Below are positions 41,425-49,077 of a DNA stretch of 64,000 nt, piece after piece (positions within the stretch are counted from its first letter, which is position 1; each line of letters begins with the position of its first letter). The position numbers were made by a program, and so were the translations under genes. The notes under the pieces are model-generated. The model searched no databases. It was not told the DNA's origin and saw nothing but the letters and a program-made list of their open reading frames with translations. Source of the DNA: WYZ-LMO2 sp038731605 (GTDB lineage Archaea; Halobacteriota; Archaeoglobi; Archaeoglobales; Archaeoglobaceae); contig JAVYQP010000001.1 of NCBI GenBank assembly GCA_038731605.1, positions 124,001-188,000 on the forward strand. Direction: 5' to 3'.

Positions 41425-41443
41425 GATCCAAAGTTCATCGTGC

Positions 41444-41593
41444 ATGGCGAGGTTTCCAGAAGCGGAAGCGAGGCTGTTCAACGTAAAGATCTGCATGCGC
41501 TGTAACGCAAGGAACCCTATAAAGGCGGAGACTTGCAGAAAGTGCGGATACAAGGGACTCAGACCGAAGTCTAAGGAGCGGAAGGGTAAGTGA
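41444..41593 (+). CDS. rpl40e: 50S ribosomal protein L40e
   Basis: A 49-residue zinc-ribbon protein, eL40, homologous to the ribosomal half of the eukaryotic ubiquitin-L40 fusion. It begins MARFPEAEARLFNVKICMR and has four zinc cysteines in two CxxC pairs (CMRC and CRKC). The start is set by the TATA box 25 bp upstream. A T-rich stretch at about 41613-41645 after it probably ends transcription. Confidence 0.93.
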   Translation: MARFPEAEARLFNVKICMRCNARNPIKAETCRKCGYKGLRPKSKERKGK

Positions 41594-41662
41594 TCGCCTA
41601 ATTAACTGGTTTGGGTTTCTTGTTTTTGGATCATCTTTCTCGATCTATTTCGATTCCTGTTT

Positions 41663-42514
41663 TCACGCTTTGAAATATATTTTTAAAATCAGGTCTTTTC
41701 CGTCGGATTTTAACTCTAATCCTTCGATTTTAGAGGAGTTGCTCAAAAATTCATTTTTAATCTTGTTCCATATCGTTCTTTCCAAGGATTCCCTGATTAT
41801 AGGATCGTCGATGTCGTATAAATCGGAATAACCTTTAAAAACGTGTTCGACACTGTTTCTATTCTCATTCATCGCTTTTTCTATGGTGGGGATAATCTCT
41901 TCTAAAATTTTTCTATTTAATTTTAACTTTTTATCGATCTTTATGGTTTTAAAAAACCTCGTTTCTATCTTTCCGCCCTCCCTCTTTATCTCCCATAAAT
42001 CCGCTTTATCTTTGCGCTGTCTCATTAACCATGTATTTGGATCTGAAATTGGCATTCGTTGATCCAACACGTAGAGTTTACCGTTGATCTCGATAACCGT
42101 TGCAACGTGTCCCCGAATTGTAATGAGATATATATTATTTTTATGGAACAAATTTAAGAGCAAACTCGCCGTCAATTTGGCGTAATCTCTACATATCGCC
42201 AATTTATATTTATAAATTTTACTTACAGGCAAACTCGGTTGGAAGGTATCTTTTATTAAGCTCAATAACTTTCTAATTTTCATAAAAATCGTTTGCTCAT
42301 TGCGGCAATATGGGTAATACACGAGAATAAGATAGATTATAGACATATTTAGGGTCACACACAATGATGGGAGGATAATCCAAGTCTTGCCTTTTCCAGT
42401 AAATATAAAAACAAGAATAACCAAACTACTCAAGCCTAATACCCTCCACAATATAATCCGCCAAGTCTCACAATCTAAATCTAAAGGGGACTTAAATATA
42501 ATAACATAACACAT
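41663..42514 (-). CDS. Transglutaminase-like membrane protein
   Basis: A 283-residue protein with two hydrophobic segments in the first 75 residues and a soluble part that fits the transglutaminase/protease fold: Cys in AICRDYAKLTASLLL, His in RGHVATVIEINGK and Asp in LYVLDQRMPISDP give the triad order C-H-D. The substrate is unknown; archaeal members may act on envelope proteins. Codon use is markedly AT-rich compared with neighbours, with many ATA, TTA and AAA codons. Its start overlaps the small membrane protein gene by 23 bp, implying coupled translation. Confidence 0.65.
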   Translation of the reverse strand: MCYVIIFKSPLDLDCETWRIILWRVLGLSSLVILVFIFTGKGKTWIILPSLCVTLNMSIIYLILVYYPYCRNEQTIFMKIRKLLSLIKDTFQPSLPVSKIYKYKLAICRDYAKLTASLLLNLFHKNNIYLITIRGHVATVIEINGKLYVLDQRMPISDPNTWLMRQRKDKADLWEIKREGGKIETRFFKTIKIDKKLKLNRKILEEIIPTIEKAMNENRNSVEHVFKGYSDLYDIDDPIIRESLERTIWNKIKNEFLSNSSKIEGLELKSDGKDLILKIYFKA

Positions 42515-42737
42515 CCACTACACCCACTAATGAGAATATGCTCACTGGCAAGATAATAATAATCCAGGCTCTCTCAACCCAGTATGTAATATTCTTCTCT
42601 TGCCACTCTAATACATTGTTAAGAGTTTCTGAATCCGAACGCCCCTTTAGTCGCATGGCTAAATTCTTTATATCTTCATTATTAATATCTTCCTTCCTTG
42701 GCGTTGCTGTGCTTGGTTTTCCACACAACCTAACCAT
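42492..42737 (-). CDS. Small membrane protein preceding transglutaminase-like gene
   Basis: An 81-residue protein. A polar N-terminal half (KEDINNEDIKNLAMRLKGRSDSETLNNVLEWQEKNITYWV) is followed by one membrane helix (about 58-80). The phrase about a stretch of about 25 residues ending NITYW resembles the N-terminal part of archaeal transglutaminase-like proteins, so it may be one half of a two-gene version. TATA ATTTTTATATAA (42756-42767, minus) precedes ATG 42737 at the usual distance. AT-rich like the next gene. Confidence 0.6.
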   Translation of the reverse strand: MVRLCGKPSTATPRKEDINNEDIKNLAMRLKGRSDSETLNNVLEWQEKNITYWVERAWIIIILPVSIFSLVGVVDVLCYYI

Positions 42738-42811
42738 ACACAGTCCATATCTTTACTTATATAAAAATCTTTCTTGCTTGTAACGAACTCTAGTTTATCC
42801 TATGAACAAGA

Positions 42812-43258
42812 TCACTCCACAGGAAAATACCTGAGCTCTATTCCAGCTTCTTCGAGCAGTTCCAGACCATTTTTGTCTGCATACTCTTTGCCGTAAACAA
42901 CACATTTTATTCCAGCGTTGATTATAATTTTTGCGCAAGTTATACACGGGCAGTGCGTCGAGTAAAGCGTTGCACCGTCGACGCTTATTCCAAACTTCGC
43001 AGCTTGGATTATCGCATTTTGTTCCGCATGGACCCCTCTGCAGAGCTCTTGCCTTTCCCCGCTCGGAACCTTGAGTTTTTCACGAAGGCATCCGACCTCG
43101 TCGCAGTGCGGTAAATTCGACGGTGCTCCATTGTAACCGGTCGCCAATATTCGCTTGTCTTTGACTATCACCGCACCGACCTTCTGGCGAAGACATGTGG
43201 AGCGTTTTGCGACGACCTTTGCAATCTCCATGAAATACTCATCGAGCGTTGGGCGCAT
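42812..43258 (-). CDS. dCMP deaminase family protein
   Basis: A 148-residue zinc-dependent deoxycytidylate deaminase relative. The zinc site is GVHAEQNAI (His plus catalytic Glu) and CPCITCAK (two Cys). The additional HCDEVGC segment in the N-terminal half is typical of dCMP deaminase/ComEB. It would supply dUMP for dTMP synthesis. ATG 43258 is used; a GTG at 43267 lies within the upstream gene. It follows a TatD-like gene in one operon with a 1-base gap. Confidence 0.92.
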   Translation of the reverse strand: MRPTLDEYFMEIAKVVAKRSTCLRQKVGAVIVKDKRILATGYNGAPSNLPHCDEVGCLREKLKVPSGERQELCRGVHAEQNAIIQAAKFGISVDGATLYSTHCPCITCAKIIINAGIKCVVYGKEYADKNGLELLEEAGIELRYFPVE

Positions 43259-43259
43259 T

Positions 43260-43991
43260 TCAGACACCCAAGAACTTTTCTGCGTTTTTCAAGCAGATCT
43301 TTTCCGCTTCTTTTCCAACAACTTCCGCAACCTCCGCTACTGCGGTAACGAACTCGTTTCCGTATCCAGAATCGCTGTTCACGATGAACCTCTCGCTTCC
43401 ATGCTCCTCGACGATGTTTGCAACTTCTTGGGCGCTAAGCTTCCCAAGCTGAACTGTTAAGCCGATCCAGTAGTCCTTCTCTAAAACGAGGTCGAGGTTT
43501 TCGAAGTTCACGTGATCCACAACTGCGAGCTCTGCAGGGAAAGAAACGCTCTCGAGCACTTCGAGTATTTTTTTGGTCACGGTTCTTTTGTTCCCCCTCG
43601 GTGTGTGGATTACGCAGGGAATATCCTTCGACTTTGCAACCCTTAGCTGATCCCTTAAAACTTCTATCTCTTCATTTGTAGCGTTTTCGAGTCCTATCTC
43701 CCCGAAGAGATCCCAATCGTTCGCCTCAAGATGCTCGATCACCGCTTTGTAATTCGGGGGAATGCATCGGGGATGTATTCCGACTCCGGCGAACATCTCG
43801 ATTCCAAGGATCTTGCACCTTCTCTTTTCAAACTCTTCGAGTTTTCTAAACGCATCGATCAGCGTTTGCGGAAAAAGGGGTTTTACTGGGTAAAAGGAAA
43901 GACTGCAGATCTTTTCTATTCCGCTCTCTCTCATCTTCCTGAGCTCTGTTACGCCCAGCCCCTCGGAGTGGACGTGTGAGTCGAAGAGCAT
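43260..43991 (-). CDS. TatD-related metal-dependent hydrolase
   Basis: A 243-residue amidohydrolase-fold protein. The metal site begins FDSHVHSEGLG, then GVGIHPRCIPP, LFGEIGLENATNEE, CVIHTPRG and FIVNSDSGYGNE supply the other His, Glu and Asp ligands, in TatD order. TatD enzymes are DNases or other phosphodiesterases/deacylases; the archaeal branch has no proven substrate. ATG 43991 gives the standard N-terminus, with a TATA-like AGATAAAGATT 27 bp upstream. Confidence 0.83.
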   Translation of the reverse strand: MLFDSHVHSEGLGVTELRKMRESGIEKICSLSFYPVKPLFPQTLIDAFRKLEEFEKRRCKILGIEMFAGVGIHPRCIPPNYKAVIEHLEANDWDLFGEIGLENATNEEIEVLRDQLRVAKSKDIPCVIHTPRGNKRTVTKKILEVLESVSFPAELAVVDHVNFENLDLVLEKDYWIGLTVQLGKLSAQEVANIVEEHGSERFIVNSDSGYGNEFVTAVAEVAEVVGKEAEKICLKNAEKFLGV

Positions 43992-44048
43992 GTTATTCGC
44001 AATCTCTTGAATAGATAAAGATTTCTTCAGCAAAGCTTATCCGCAAAG

Positions 44049-44363
44049 TTGGGAACTCTTCGAGTGGGATTCAGCGGGAGACACAAGACCGTGATCGGAG
44101 GAAGAGAGGGGCTCGAATTAGTCGGAAAAATACTTTCCCACGAGAAGGTTAAAAAGGTCATTTTTGGGAGAATCGAGACAAAGGGCTCAAGAACTGGACA
44201 CGGTTTAAGATTCAAGATAACAAGAGTCGATGAAAAGGGGAATCTCAAGGCAATCCTCTCCTATGGTTCCTCGAATCAGGATATCCACATAGTAACGACC
44301 GCATCAAACAAAGAGGAAGGAGAAAGGATTGCGAAGGAACTCATCGACCTCCTTGAGCTTTGA
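44049..44363 (+). CDS. Uncharacterised small archaeal protein (possibly DUF2103)
   Basis: A 104-residue protein opening GTLRVGFSGRHKTVIGGREG, with two His-containing conserved-looking patches (GRHKT and GSRTGHGLRF) and a C-terminal helix. It may belong to the predicted metal-binding family DUF2103, but I am not certain. The start is either TTG 44049 or GTG 44064; neither has a ribosome binding site. It is divergent from the TatD-like gene and overlaps the convergent arfC by 23 bp. Confidence 0.55.
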   Translation: MGTLRVGFSGRHKTVIGGREGLELVGKILSHEKVKKVIFGRIETKGSRTGHGLRFKITRVDEKGNLKAILSYGSSNQDIHIVTTASNKEEGERIAKELIDLLEL

Positions 44364-45006
44364 GATGAACTAAGATCCCTTCTCCAAGCCTTTCAACGCT
44401 CACGAGCTGGAGGTGAAGAGGTTTTTCGAAAGATCTTCCGTCGCAGATCGTCGGCGATTTCTCGCCACCTATGATGATTGGGGCGAAGTATACGAAGACC
44501 TCGTCCACGAGGTTTTCCCTGAGCAACGAGGATATCAGCGTCCCCCCACCCTCGACCATCAGCCTTCGCACACCCCTCTCGTAAAGGTAGCCCAGAAGAG
44601 ATTTGAGGTCTACCTTTTCCTCCCCAAAGACGACGACTTCTGCCCTCTTCGCTATTCTTTCGACTCTCTTTTTATCCGCAAGCTTCGAAACCGCAACGAT
44701 CGCTTTATCTTCCAAAGCTTTCGCATTTTCCGGAATTCTGCACTTGCTGTCCACGACTACCTTTATTGGATTTTCGCTTTTTCCTTCGAGAACCCTTCTC
44801 CTCCTTAGCGCTTCGCTCTTCACGTTCAGCTTTGGGTCGTCCGCAAGAATAGTTCCGATCCCCACCATTATTGCATCCGCACTTGCTCTCAGCTCATCGA
44901 CCCTTCGCAAATCCTCTTCGCAGGAGATCTTGAGCTGTTTTCTGCTTTCGTCGCTTATCTTTCCGTCGATGCTCGCAGCGATGTTCACGAAAACATAGGG
45001 TCTCAT
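44341..45006 (-). CDS. arfC: 2,5-diamino-6-ribosylamino-pyrimidinone 5'-phosphate reductase
   Basis: A 221-residue member of the RibD C-terminal (DHFR-like) reductase family. VNIAASIDGKISDESRKQL, DAIMVGIGTILADDPKLNV, VVVDSKCRIPENAK and MVEGGGTLISSLL are its NADPH and substrate motifs. In archaea it reduces the ribosylamino pyrimidinone early in riboflavin and F420 (deazaflavin) synthesis. It follows dph2 by 20 bp on the minus strand. Confidence 0.93.
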   Translation of the reverse strand: MRPYVFVNIAASIDGKISDESRKQLKISCEEDLRRVDELRASADAIMVGIGTILADDPKLNVKSEALRRRRVLEGKSENPIKVVVDSKCRIPENAKALEDKAIVAVSKLADKKRVERIAKRAEVVVFGEEKVDLKSLLGYLYERGVRRLMVEGGGTLISSLLRENLVDEVFVYFAPIIIGGEKSPTICDGRSFEKPLHLQLVSVERLGEGILVHLKAQGGR

Positions 45007-45026
45007 GGTCTACCGTTGCGAACCCC

Positions 45027-45929
45027 TTATTTTTCTCTTTCCAACTCGATCTCATCGATTGCCAAGTCTTTCCTTTCCCCGATGAGCACTTCGAACTCCT
45101 GTGGGGTAATTATTGGCATCTTGAACCTTTTGTAATCGTCGTAGCTTATTCTCGGGCACGCAGTGTTCACATAGAAATCGAAGGGCAAATTTTCAAGCTT
45201 TTCTGGAGTTATCTCCCCGATGTAGACGATTATCGCTTTCAATCCTTTTTTCAGAGCCTTCTCTCTTATCTTCTCCGCCAGTCTAAGCCTTTTCTGCCCG
45301 GGCTTTGTCGACACAAGGATTCCGAGATTCTTGAGACCAACGCACCTCGAAATCAGGAAGTAGCGCTCTCTCGTGAACTCTTGCGCATTTATCTCTTTGA
45401 GCTCGAAGTTCAGGGGGTTGATTGAGTAAACTTTTTTCCCTGTGTATAGAAGCGCCCCTTTCGCATGGAATACGCCATCGCCCACGAAAACAACCGCATC
45501 CGCTTCCGTGTTTTTGAGCGCAGTGTAGTTGCAACCGAGAACTTGTCCCGGCAACTCAACTCTCGAATTTCCTCGTTTGAGCTCAACAAAAAATCCCTCT
45601 TTTTCGAGCCTTTCTTTCAGCTCTGGTAGCTTGTGACAATACTGTGCGGTCGAGATAAGTGCTATCTTCCGTTCTTTTATCTCTTTCAGTCTTTCTGCAA
45701 CCTTTTCTGCATCGTAGTCGATGTAAAAAGGAACGTAAACAACTTTTTCAATGTTCAAGAGCTTTGTGTGCGCATAGTGGTAAAGAACGTCGACATCGTT
45801 GAGCAAAGCTAAGTCGACATCGCAAGCTCCGAAGCAACTCTCGCCACTCAGCACAACGTTCTCGAATTTTTCGCATATCTCTATCGCTTTCCTTTTCAAA
45901 CCGTCTGGCAACTGCACACCGACACGCAT
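45027..45929 (-). CDS. dph2: Diphthamide synthase radical enzyme Dph2
   Basis: A 300-residue Dph2: it uses a [4Fe-4S] cluster and AdoMet to put a 3-amino-3-carboxypropyl group on the modified His of aEF2. The three cluster cysteines come from three repeats of the same fold: GESCFGACD, VLGCNYTAL and VNTACPRISYDDY. N-terminal VGVQLPDGLKRKA is typical. TATA GTTTTAAGTC (45951-45960) lies 26 bp before ATG 45929. Confidence 0.95.
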   Translation of the reverse strand: MRVGVQLPDGLKRKAIEICEKFENVVLSGESCFGACDVDLALLNDVDVLYHYAHTKLLNIEKVVYVPFYIDYDAEKVAERLKEIKERKIALISTAQYCHKLPELKERLEKEGFFVELKRGNSRVELPGQVLGCNYTALKNTEADAVVFVGDGVFHAKGALLYTGKKVYSINPLNFELKEINAQEFTRERYFLISRCVGLKNLGILVSTKPGQKRLRLAEKIREKALKKGLKAIIVYIGEITPEKLENLPFDFYVNTACPRISYDDYKRFKMPIITPQEFEVLIGERKDLAIDEIELEREK

Positions 45930-46026
45930 CCAAAGTAGGTATTGCTCAAGGTTTTAAGTCTATCCATGAAAAAGCTTCACGGATCAGGCTTGTATAATAT
46001 AGAAACTTCACAACTTTGCGGGGAAA

Positions 46027-46037
46027 AGATTAATATT
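46027..46037 (+). promoter_or_regulatory. TATA box of AMP phosphorylase-citrate synthase operon
   Basis: AGATTAATATT centred about 28 bp before ATG 46060. The in-frame TTG at 46045 lies too close to the box to be used by a leaderless mRNA. Confidence 0.5.
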
Positions 46038-46059
46038 CTTTCGGTTGTTCAACACCTTA

Positions 46060-47568
46060 ATGAAGTTGAAACTTCGGATTCTACCGCTGAGGAGCGAGAA
46101 GTTGAGCGCAGTGCTAAACCCAAGAGACGCTGAGGAGCTCGGATTGATGCCGGGAGATAGAGTGAAGGTAGTGATTGGGAAGGAATCGTTTGTAGCGGAG
46201 CTTGACGTCTCGGAAATACTTGAAGAGGGCGAAATTGGGATTTGCAGTTTCACCGCAGAAACCTGTAGGATAGAGGAGGAATGCTCCGCAGACGTGACCC
46301 CTGTCTCTCGTCCAAAGGCGGTTGAATTCATAAGGAAGAAGCTCGATGGTGCGAAGCTCACGAGCCACGAGATGAAGACCATAATCTCCGACATATCCAA
46401 GAACGTTCTCAACGATCTCGAAATTTCAGCTTTCATCCTTGCGAACGAGATCCTTGGCATGAGCGACGATGAACTGCAGTGGATGATCGAGGCGATTGTT
46501 GACAACGGGGAAAGAATCGTTTTCGAGAGGGGAGTAGTTGTAGACGTCCACAGCGTCGGCGGTTTGCCGAGCAATAGGTTTCCGATAATAACTGTCCCAA
46601 CAGTCGCATCAGCAGGTCTTTTGATCCCGAAGACAGCGAGTAGAGCAATAACTTCAGCAAGCGGAACCGCAGACACAATGGAAGTTCTTGCGAACGTCAA
46701 TCTGAGCATAGACGAGATAAAGGAGATAACCGAGAAAGTTGGAGGAGTAATAGCCTGGGGTGGAGCAACGAACATAGCTCCAGCGGACGACAGGATAATT
46801 CGTGTCGAATACCAGCTTGGAATAAGCCCGAAACCGCACTTGATTGCGAGCCTTCTTTCCAAAAAGCTTGGAAACGGATCCCAGTTCGTTGCCTTCGACA
46901 TTCCTGTAGGGGAGCACATGAAGATAGAGAACGTTGGAGTTGGGAGGAGTTTTGCGAACAAGATGGTTGAGCTCGGGAGAAAACTTGGGCTCAGAGTTAC
47001 CGCCACCTTGACAGACGGATCCCAGCCTGTTGGGAATGCAATCGGTCCAGCGCTTGAGGCGAGGGAAATTTTGAGCGTCCTCGAAACTCAGAGCGTTGAC
47101 AACCCATTGGTCGACAAAGCGCTGAGCTTCGCAGGAATCCTTTTCGAGATGACAGGGATTGCGAACGATGGCTACAGCTATGCGAAGAAGATATTCGAGA
47201 GCGGTAAGACCTTGGAGAAGTTCAGGGAGATCGTTGTTGCCCAAGGAGGGAACGAGAAGATCCGAGCTGAAGATATTGCAGTCGGGGACAAAACCTACAC
47301 GATAACGTCTACGAGAACGGGTATAGTTAGGGAGATGAACTTGAGGGCAATAAATGAAATAGCAAGATCTGCGGGCGCTCCAAAGGATAAGGGAGCTGGA
47401 GTTTACGTTCACAAGAAGAGGGGCGAAGTCGTGAAAGCTGGAGATCCTTTGCTAACGATATACGCCGAGAAGGAGTGGAAGCTCGACAACGCAATCGAGG
47501 TTGCGACGCTAAAGAAGCCAGTGGAGGTTTCGGGAGTGATAATCGAGAAGTTCAGGGGTGGTTTCTGA
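46060..47568 (+). CDS. deoA: AMP phosphorylase, copy 1
   Basis: A 502-residue archaeal AMP phosphorylase, which with ribose-1,5-bisphosphate isomerase and type III RuBisCO turns AMP into 3-phosphoglycerate. The archaeal N-terminal domain (about 1-85, barrel-like, RDAEELGLMPGDRVKV) is followed by the thymidine phosphorylase fold with the phosphate/ribose motifs VHSVGGLPSNRFPI and KTASRAITSASGTADTMEVLANV, and the barrel-sandwich C-terminal domain ending with DPLLTIYAEKEWKLDNAIE. A tandem copy follows, one base overlapping. Residues 179-250 are identical in both copies. Confidence 0.92.
   Translation: MKLKLRILPLRSEKLSAVLNPRDAEELGLMPGDRVKVVIGKESFVAELDVSEILEEGEIGICSFTAETCRIEEECSADVTPVSRPKAVEFIRKKLDGAKLTSHEMKTIISDISKNVLNDLEISAFILANEILGMSDDELQWMIEAIVDNGERIVFERGVVVDVHSVGGLPSNRFPIITVPTVASAGLLIPKTASRAITSASGTADTMEVLANVNLSIDEIKEITEKVGGVIAWGGATNIAPADDRIIRVEYQLGISPKPHLIASLLSKKLGNGSQFVAFDIPVGEHMKIENVGVGRSFANKMVELGRKLGLRVTATLTDGSQPVGNAIGPALEAREILSVLETQSVDNPLVDKALSFAGILFEMTGIANDGYSYAKKIFESGKTLEKFREIVVAQGGNEKIRAEDIAVGDKTYTITSTRTGIVREMNLRAINEIARSAGAPKDKGAGVYVHKKRGEVVKAGDPLLTIYAEKEWKLDNAIEVATLKKPVEVSGVIIEKFRGGF
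46594..46809 (+). repeat. gene-conversion tract, copy A (partner 48105-48320)
   Basis: This 216-base stretch in the first AMP phosphorylase gene matches 48105-48320 in the second with five mismatches by my reading (about 98% identity), all synonymous, so 72 amino acids are identical. Just outside the tract the two genes diverge sharply at both DNA and protein level. Further matching tracts are at 47141-47230 (partner 48652-48741) and 47359-47506 (partner 48870-49017), all at the constant distance of 1511 bp. Confidence 0.9.
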
Positions 47569-49076
47569 TGAAGCTAAGGGCAATTCGTTTACCATTCAAA
47601 TTTGGCAGACCAGCGGGGATTTTGAATGAAAAGGACGCAAACGAGCTTGGCGTGATGGAGGGAGACAGGGTTCAGATTAAGTTCGGAAGGAAAAGGATAA
47701 TTCTCACGGTTCAAATAACAAAGGAGCTCGTTCAACAGGGCTTCATAGGTGTGACGGACTACGTTTCAAACGAGCTCGGGATTCAGGACACCACAGAGGT
47801 CGAAGTTTTTCCAAGCAGGAAGCCGGGAAGTGTCGAGTTCATAAGGAAAAAGGTCGAAGGCAAAAAGCTGTCGATGGACGAGATTCGTGCGATCGTTTTC
47901 GACATCGTAAACAACTCCCTCAGCGAGATTGAAATTGCGTCTTTCGTGATCTCATCGATGCTCCACGGGATGGACTTCGACGAGATCGAGTGGCTAACGA
48001 GGGCGATGATTGAGAGTGGCGAACGTCTATACTTCGAGCGTGGCATAGTCGTGGACAAGCACAGCATTGGCGGTGTTCCGGGAAACAAGATTTCGCTGAT
48101 AATAGTCCCAACAGTCGCATCAGCAGGTCTTTTGATCCCAAAGACAGCGAGTAGAGCAATAACTTCAGCAAGCGGAACCGCAGACACAATGGAAGTTCTT
48201 GCAAACGTCAATCTGAGCATAGACGAGATAAAGGAGATAACCGAGAAAGTTGGCGGAGTAATAGCATGGGGTGGAGCGACGAACATAGCTCCAGCGGACG
48301 ACAGGATAATTCGTGTCGAACATCCGCTTTCCATAGACCCTCGTCCGCAACTGCTTGCGAGCGTTATGGCGAAGAAAGGTGCAATAGGTGCGAAGCACGT
48401 CGTCATCGACATCCCCTTCGGCGAGGGGGCTAAAATCGATAGCATCGAGAACGCAAGATCGCTTGCAAACGATTTCGTCGAACTTGGGAAGAGGTTGGGG
48501 CTGAACGTTGTTTGCGCCCTCACATACGGGGGGCAACCGATCGGTAGAGCAATCGGTCCAGCGCTTGAGGCAAAAGAAGCTTTGAAGGCAATGGAAGAAA
48601 GGCGTGGGTCATCGAGTTTACTCGAAAAATCCCTTGGGATTGCGGGGATACTTTTCGAGATGACAGGGATTGCGAACGACGGCTACAGCCATGCGAAGAA
48701 GATATTCGAGAGCGGTAAGACCTTGGAGAAGTTCAAGGAGATTATCTCCGCTCAGGGAGGGGATGAAAAGATTCGATCCGAGGACATCGCAGTCGGGGAC
48801 AAGGTTTATACGCTGAGGTCGAACACTGAAGGGGTTGTGGTTGCGGTGAGCAACAAGGCGATATTAAGGATAGCAAGATCTGCGGGCGCTCCGAAGGATA
48901 AGGGAGCTGGAGTTTATGTTCACAAGAAAAGGGGCGAAGTTGTGAAAGCTGGAGAGCCTTTGCTAACGATATATGCCGAGAAGGAGTGGAAGCTCGACAA
49001 CGCAATCGAGGTTGCGAGAATGGAGAAACCGATAGTTGTTTCGGGTATGATAATCGAGGTCTTTAGGAGGGGTTGA
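47568..49076 (+). CDS. deoA: AMP phosphorylase paralogue, copy 2
   Basis: The second 502-residue copy, starting at ATG 47568 within TGATG, so it shares one base with the stop of copy 1. Catalytic motifs are conserved (VDKHSIGGVPGNKISLI, KTASRAITSASGTADTMEVL, IANDGYSHAKKIFESGKTLEKF). Outside the identical tracts it differs from copy 1 throughout, including the N-terminal domain and the region after residue 255 (HPLSIDPRPQLLASVMAKK against YQLGISPKPHLIASLLSKK). It may prefer another nucleoside monophosphate such as CMP or UMP, which is inference. A longer open frame from 47475 is not coding. Confidence 0.9.
   Translation: MKLRAIRLPFKFGRPAGILNEKDANELGVMEGDRVQIKFGRKRIILTVQITKELVQQGFIGVTDYVSNELGIQDTTEVEVFPSRKPGSVEFIRKKVEGKKLSMDEIRAIVFDIVNNSLSEIEIASFVISSMLHGMDFDEIEWLTRAMIESGERLYFERGIVVDKHSIGGVPGNKISLIIVPTVASAGLLIPKTASRAITSASGTADTMEVLANVNLSIDEIKEITEKVGGVIAWGGATNIAPADDRIIRVEHPLSIDPRPQLLASVMAKKGAIGAKHVVIDIPFGEGAKIDSIENARSLANDFVELGKRLGLNVVCALTYGGQPIGRAIGPALEAKEALKAMEERRGSSSLLEKSLGIAGILFEMTGIANDGYSHAKKIFESGKTLEKFKEIISAQGGDEKIRSEDIAVGDKVYTLRSNTEGVVVAVSNKAILRIARSAGAPKDKGAGVYVHKKRGEVVKAGEPLLTIYAEKEWKLDNAIEVARMEKPIVVSGMIIEVFRRG
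48105..48320 (+). repeat. gene-conversion tract, copy B (partner 46594-46809)
   Basis: Second member of the 216-base tract pair. The five differences are all at third codon positions, in Pro, Ala, Gly, Ala and Ala codons. Such abrupt borders inside otherwise divergent tandem genes point to recent recombination between the copies. Confidence 0.9.
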
Positions 49077-49077
49077 G

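Noticed and set aside
41663..42737. The small membrane gene and the transglutaminase-like gene as one frameshifted gene
   Set aside because: Each has a plausible start, the first has a promoter and a closed membrane helix at its end, and the 23-bp overlap is like other overlaps in the window. A frameshift remains possible but is not shown.
47475..47567. Upstream start for the second AMP phosphorylase
   Set aside because: It overlaps the end of the first copy in another frame; ATG 47568 gives the homologous N-terminus MKLRAIRLPF matching copy 1.
46594..48320. The repeated 216-bp tract as an insertion sequence or CRISPR-like repeat
   Set aside because: It lies in frame within two homologous genes and encodes their catalytic core; no terminal repeats or spacer structure.
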